A stretch of 64,000 bases of DNA, from assembly GCA_963785415.1 (NCBI GenBank), contig CAWAVB010000002.1:1-64000 (forward strand). The letters run 5' to 3'. The number at the start of each line of letters is the position of its first letter. Within the stretch, counting starts at the first letter, position 1. Position numbers and translations under genes: made by a program. The notes beneath the pieces were generated by a model that ran no database searches, was not told where the DNA came from, and was given only the letters and a program-made list of their open reading frames with translations. The DNA comes from Bog-793 sp963785415. GTDB lineage: Bacteria; Actinomycetota; Acidimicrobiia; Acidimicrobiales; Bog-793. Below, in pieces: positions 62,924-64,000 of the stretch.

Positions 62924-64000
62924 AGGCCACCCTCATCGTCGCCTTGGCTGTCGTGATCATCGGAATTCGCGTCTGGCGGCACCGTTACGCCCGCAAGAAG
63001 CTCGGGACGCCGGCCGGCAGCCCGGACAGATCGCCCCATGGAACGCGCGTCCGGGGCGACGTGGAGCTGATCGTCCGGCGCGAGGTCCACGAGCGCCTGA
63101 CGACGCGGGTCTTCCGGATCGGGACGCTCGTCATACTCCTCGGCGTCGCCGCGGCGGTCATCATCCCGGTCATCGACAAAGGAGGGACGCCGGTCGCCCG
63201 CGTCGGCATCGTCGGTCCGACGACGGCGCTCGTGCGCCCGACGCTCGCCGCGGCGGGTACCGCGCAAGGTGTCAAGGTCACGATCTCCGACGAGACTTCG
63301 CTTGCCGCGGCGAAGTCCGCGCTCCGGTCGGGCCGGATCGACCTCGTCCTCGTCGATGACCGCTACTTCGAGGTCGCCCAGGGCATCTCGGCGACGGACA
63401 CCTCGGCGCTCGCGACCTACGCGCGGTCCGTCGCGCACTATCTCGGTGTCGAGGAAGCCCTCGCCAGACAGGGCATTCCCGCCTCGCACATCGGCGCGCT
63501 CACCCTCACGCTCGCCGGCTCGGCGGGCCTGGCGATCCGGGGCCTGAAGCCCGCCCACCACAAGAACGCCAACCTCGTCACGGCCCTCTACGTCCTCATC
63601 CTCACCTACGTGCTCCTTTCCCAGTACGGGACGTGGCTTTTGATGGGGGTCGTCGAGGAGAAGTCGACCAGGGTCGTCGAGGTGCTGCTCGCCGCGGTCT
63701 CGCCGCTGCGCCTGCTGGTCGGCAAGGTCACGGGCATCGGCCTTGTCGCGGCCGCCCAGGCGGCGGCCATCGTCGCCGTCGCCCTGGCGCTCGGCGCGGC
63801 CGTCGGGTCGAACCTCGTGAAAGGCACCGCGCCCGTCCCCGTCGTCGTCGGGCTCGTCTGGGTTGTCCTCGGCTACGCCTTCTACTGCTGGCTCTACGCC
63901 GCCGTCGGTTCGCTCGTCGAGCGGCAGGAACAGGTGCAGAGCGTCGCCTTCCCGATCGCGCTGCCGATGCTGTTCGGCTACATCATCTCGTTCACCGCGC
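62920..64000 (+). CDS. ABC-2 type permease, NatB-like (partial, runs off the window)
   Basis: The ATG at 62920 overlaps the ATPase stop. The visible 360 residues begin with a short helix (LIVALAVVIIGIRVW). A second helix (IGTLVILLGVAAAVIIPVI) precedes an external domain (VARVGIVGPTTALVRPTLAAAG, then SGRIDLVLVDDRYFEVA). Further helices follow (LVTALYVLILTYVLLSQYGTWLLMGVVEEKSTRVVEVLLAAVSPLRLLVGKVTGIGLVA). VVEEKSTRVVEVLL is typical of NatB/ABC2_membrane_3 permeases. The C-terminus lies beyond 64,000. Confidence 0.88.
   Translation, partial: MKATLIVALAVVIIGIRVWRHRYARKKLGTPAGSPDRSPHGTRVRGDVELIVRREVHERLTTRVFRIGTLVILLGVAAAVIIPVIDKGGTPVARVGIVGPTTALVRPTLAAAGTAQGVKVTISDETSLAAAKSALRSGRIDLVLVDDRYFEVAQGISATDTSALATYARSVAHYLGVEEALARQGIPASHIGALTLTLAGSAGLAIRGLKPAHHKNANLVTALYVLILTYVLLSQYGTWLLMGVVEEKSTRVVEVLLAAVSPLRLLVGKVTGIGLVAAAQAAAIVAVALALGAAVGSNLVKGTAPVPVVVGLVWVVLGYAFYCWLYAAVGSLVERQEQVQSVAFPIALPMLFGYIISFTA

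Overview
The window is a 64-kb piece of a high-GC actinobacterial chromosome. Supporting signs are the uvrC-rapZ-gap-pgk-tpiA-secG order, a DtxR-type metal repressor, a PdtaR-like ANTAR response regulator, a compact fabD-fabH-fabG-acpP-fabF operon, many GTG/TTG starts, and frequent leaderless promoters (a TANNNT box 6-8 nt before the start codon). The gene mix resembles class Acidimicrobiia more than the classical Actinomycetia; this placement is an inference.

Layout. 1-3,706 is accessory debris downstream of tRNA-Leu(GAG): an IS1-type transposase fossil, a partial and a complete IS3 element, and an intact IS1380-family element. 3,707-14,073 is housekeeping: tRNA-Leu, a peptide-type solute-binding protein, secG, tpiA, pgk, gap, rapZ, a methyltransferase, uvrC and nadA. 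14,227-16,913 holds an ECF sigma factor with an adjoining membrane protein and a secreted protein. 17,061-21,971 holds uvrA and uvrB. 22,343-27,472 holds an ACT-like protein, two AmmeMemoRadiSam genes and a fused Fe-S/molybdopterin hydroxylase. 27,559-32,668 is coaE, rpsA and polA. 32,752-43,640 holds dtxR, secreted proteins, an MFS exporter, an ABC-2 type exporter, pdtaR and menC.

43,771-48,819 is the most unusual part. A small integrative element sits in tRNA-Leu(CAA), bounded by a 24-bp direct repeat of the tRNA 3' end. Each end also carries a pair of TGGTCACA-type direct repeats placed like integrase arm sites. I find no integrase inside. The element carries small unknown genes, two related Cys-containing mini-proteins, a short remnant resembling a phage structural protein, and duplicated promoter-operator modules. 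One operator palindrome, CCTAGACGTCTAGG, is split by the second IS1380 copy. Without that insertion the element is only about 3.3 kb. It looks like an integrase-less satellite or a heavily reduced prophage.

49,276-55,294 is the type II fatty-acid operon plus a UbiB-like kinase. 55,413-56,590 is a band-7 (SPFH) membrane protein with a ribbon-helix-helix partner, followed by an IS256-family insertion. The rest is a secreted protein, a DUF4349/ECF sigma pair, a small membrane protein and a Na+-efflux-like ABC exporter cut by the window end.

Five non-IS genes (uvrB, coaE, the Mo-hydroxylase, an ECF sigma factor and a membrane-anchored hypothetical) each need one frameshift to read through. Two of these fall in five-base G runs, so sequencing or assembly error must be excluded before calling them pseudogenes. 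The two IS1380 copies are in inverted orientation around 41.6 kb. The reconstructed target site of the right copy argues that the present orientation is the original one.
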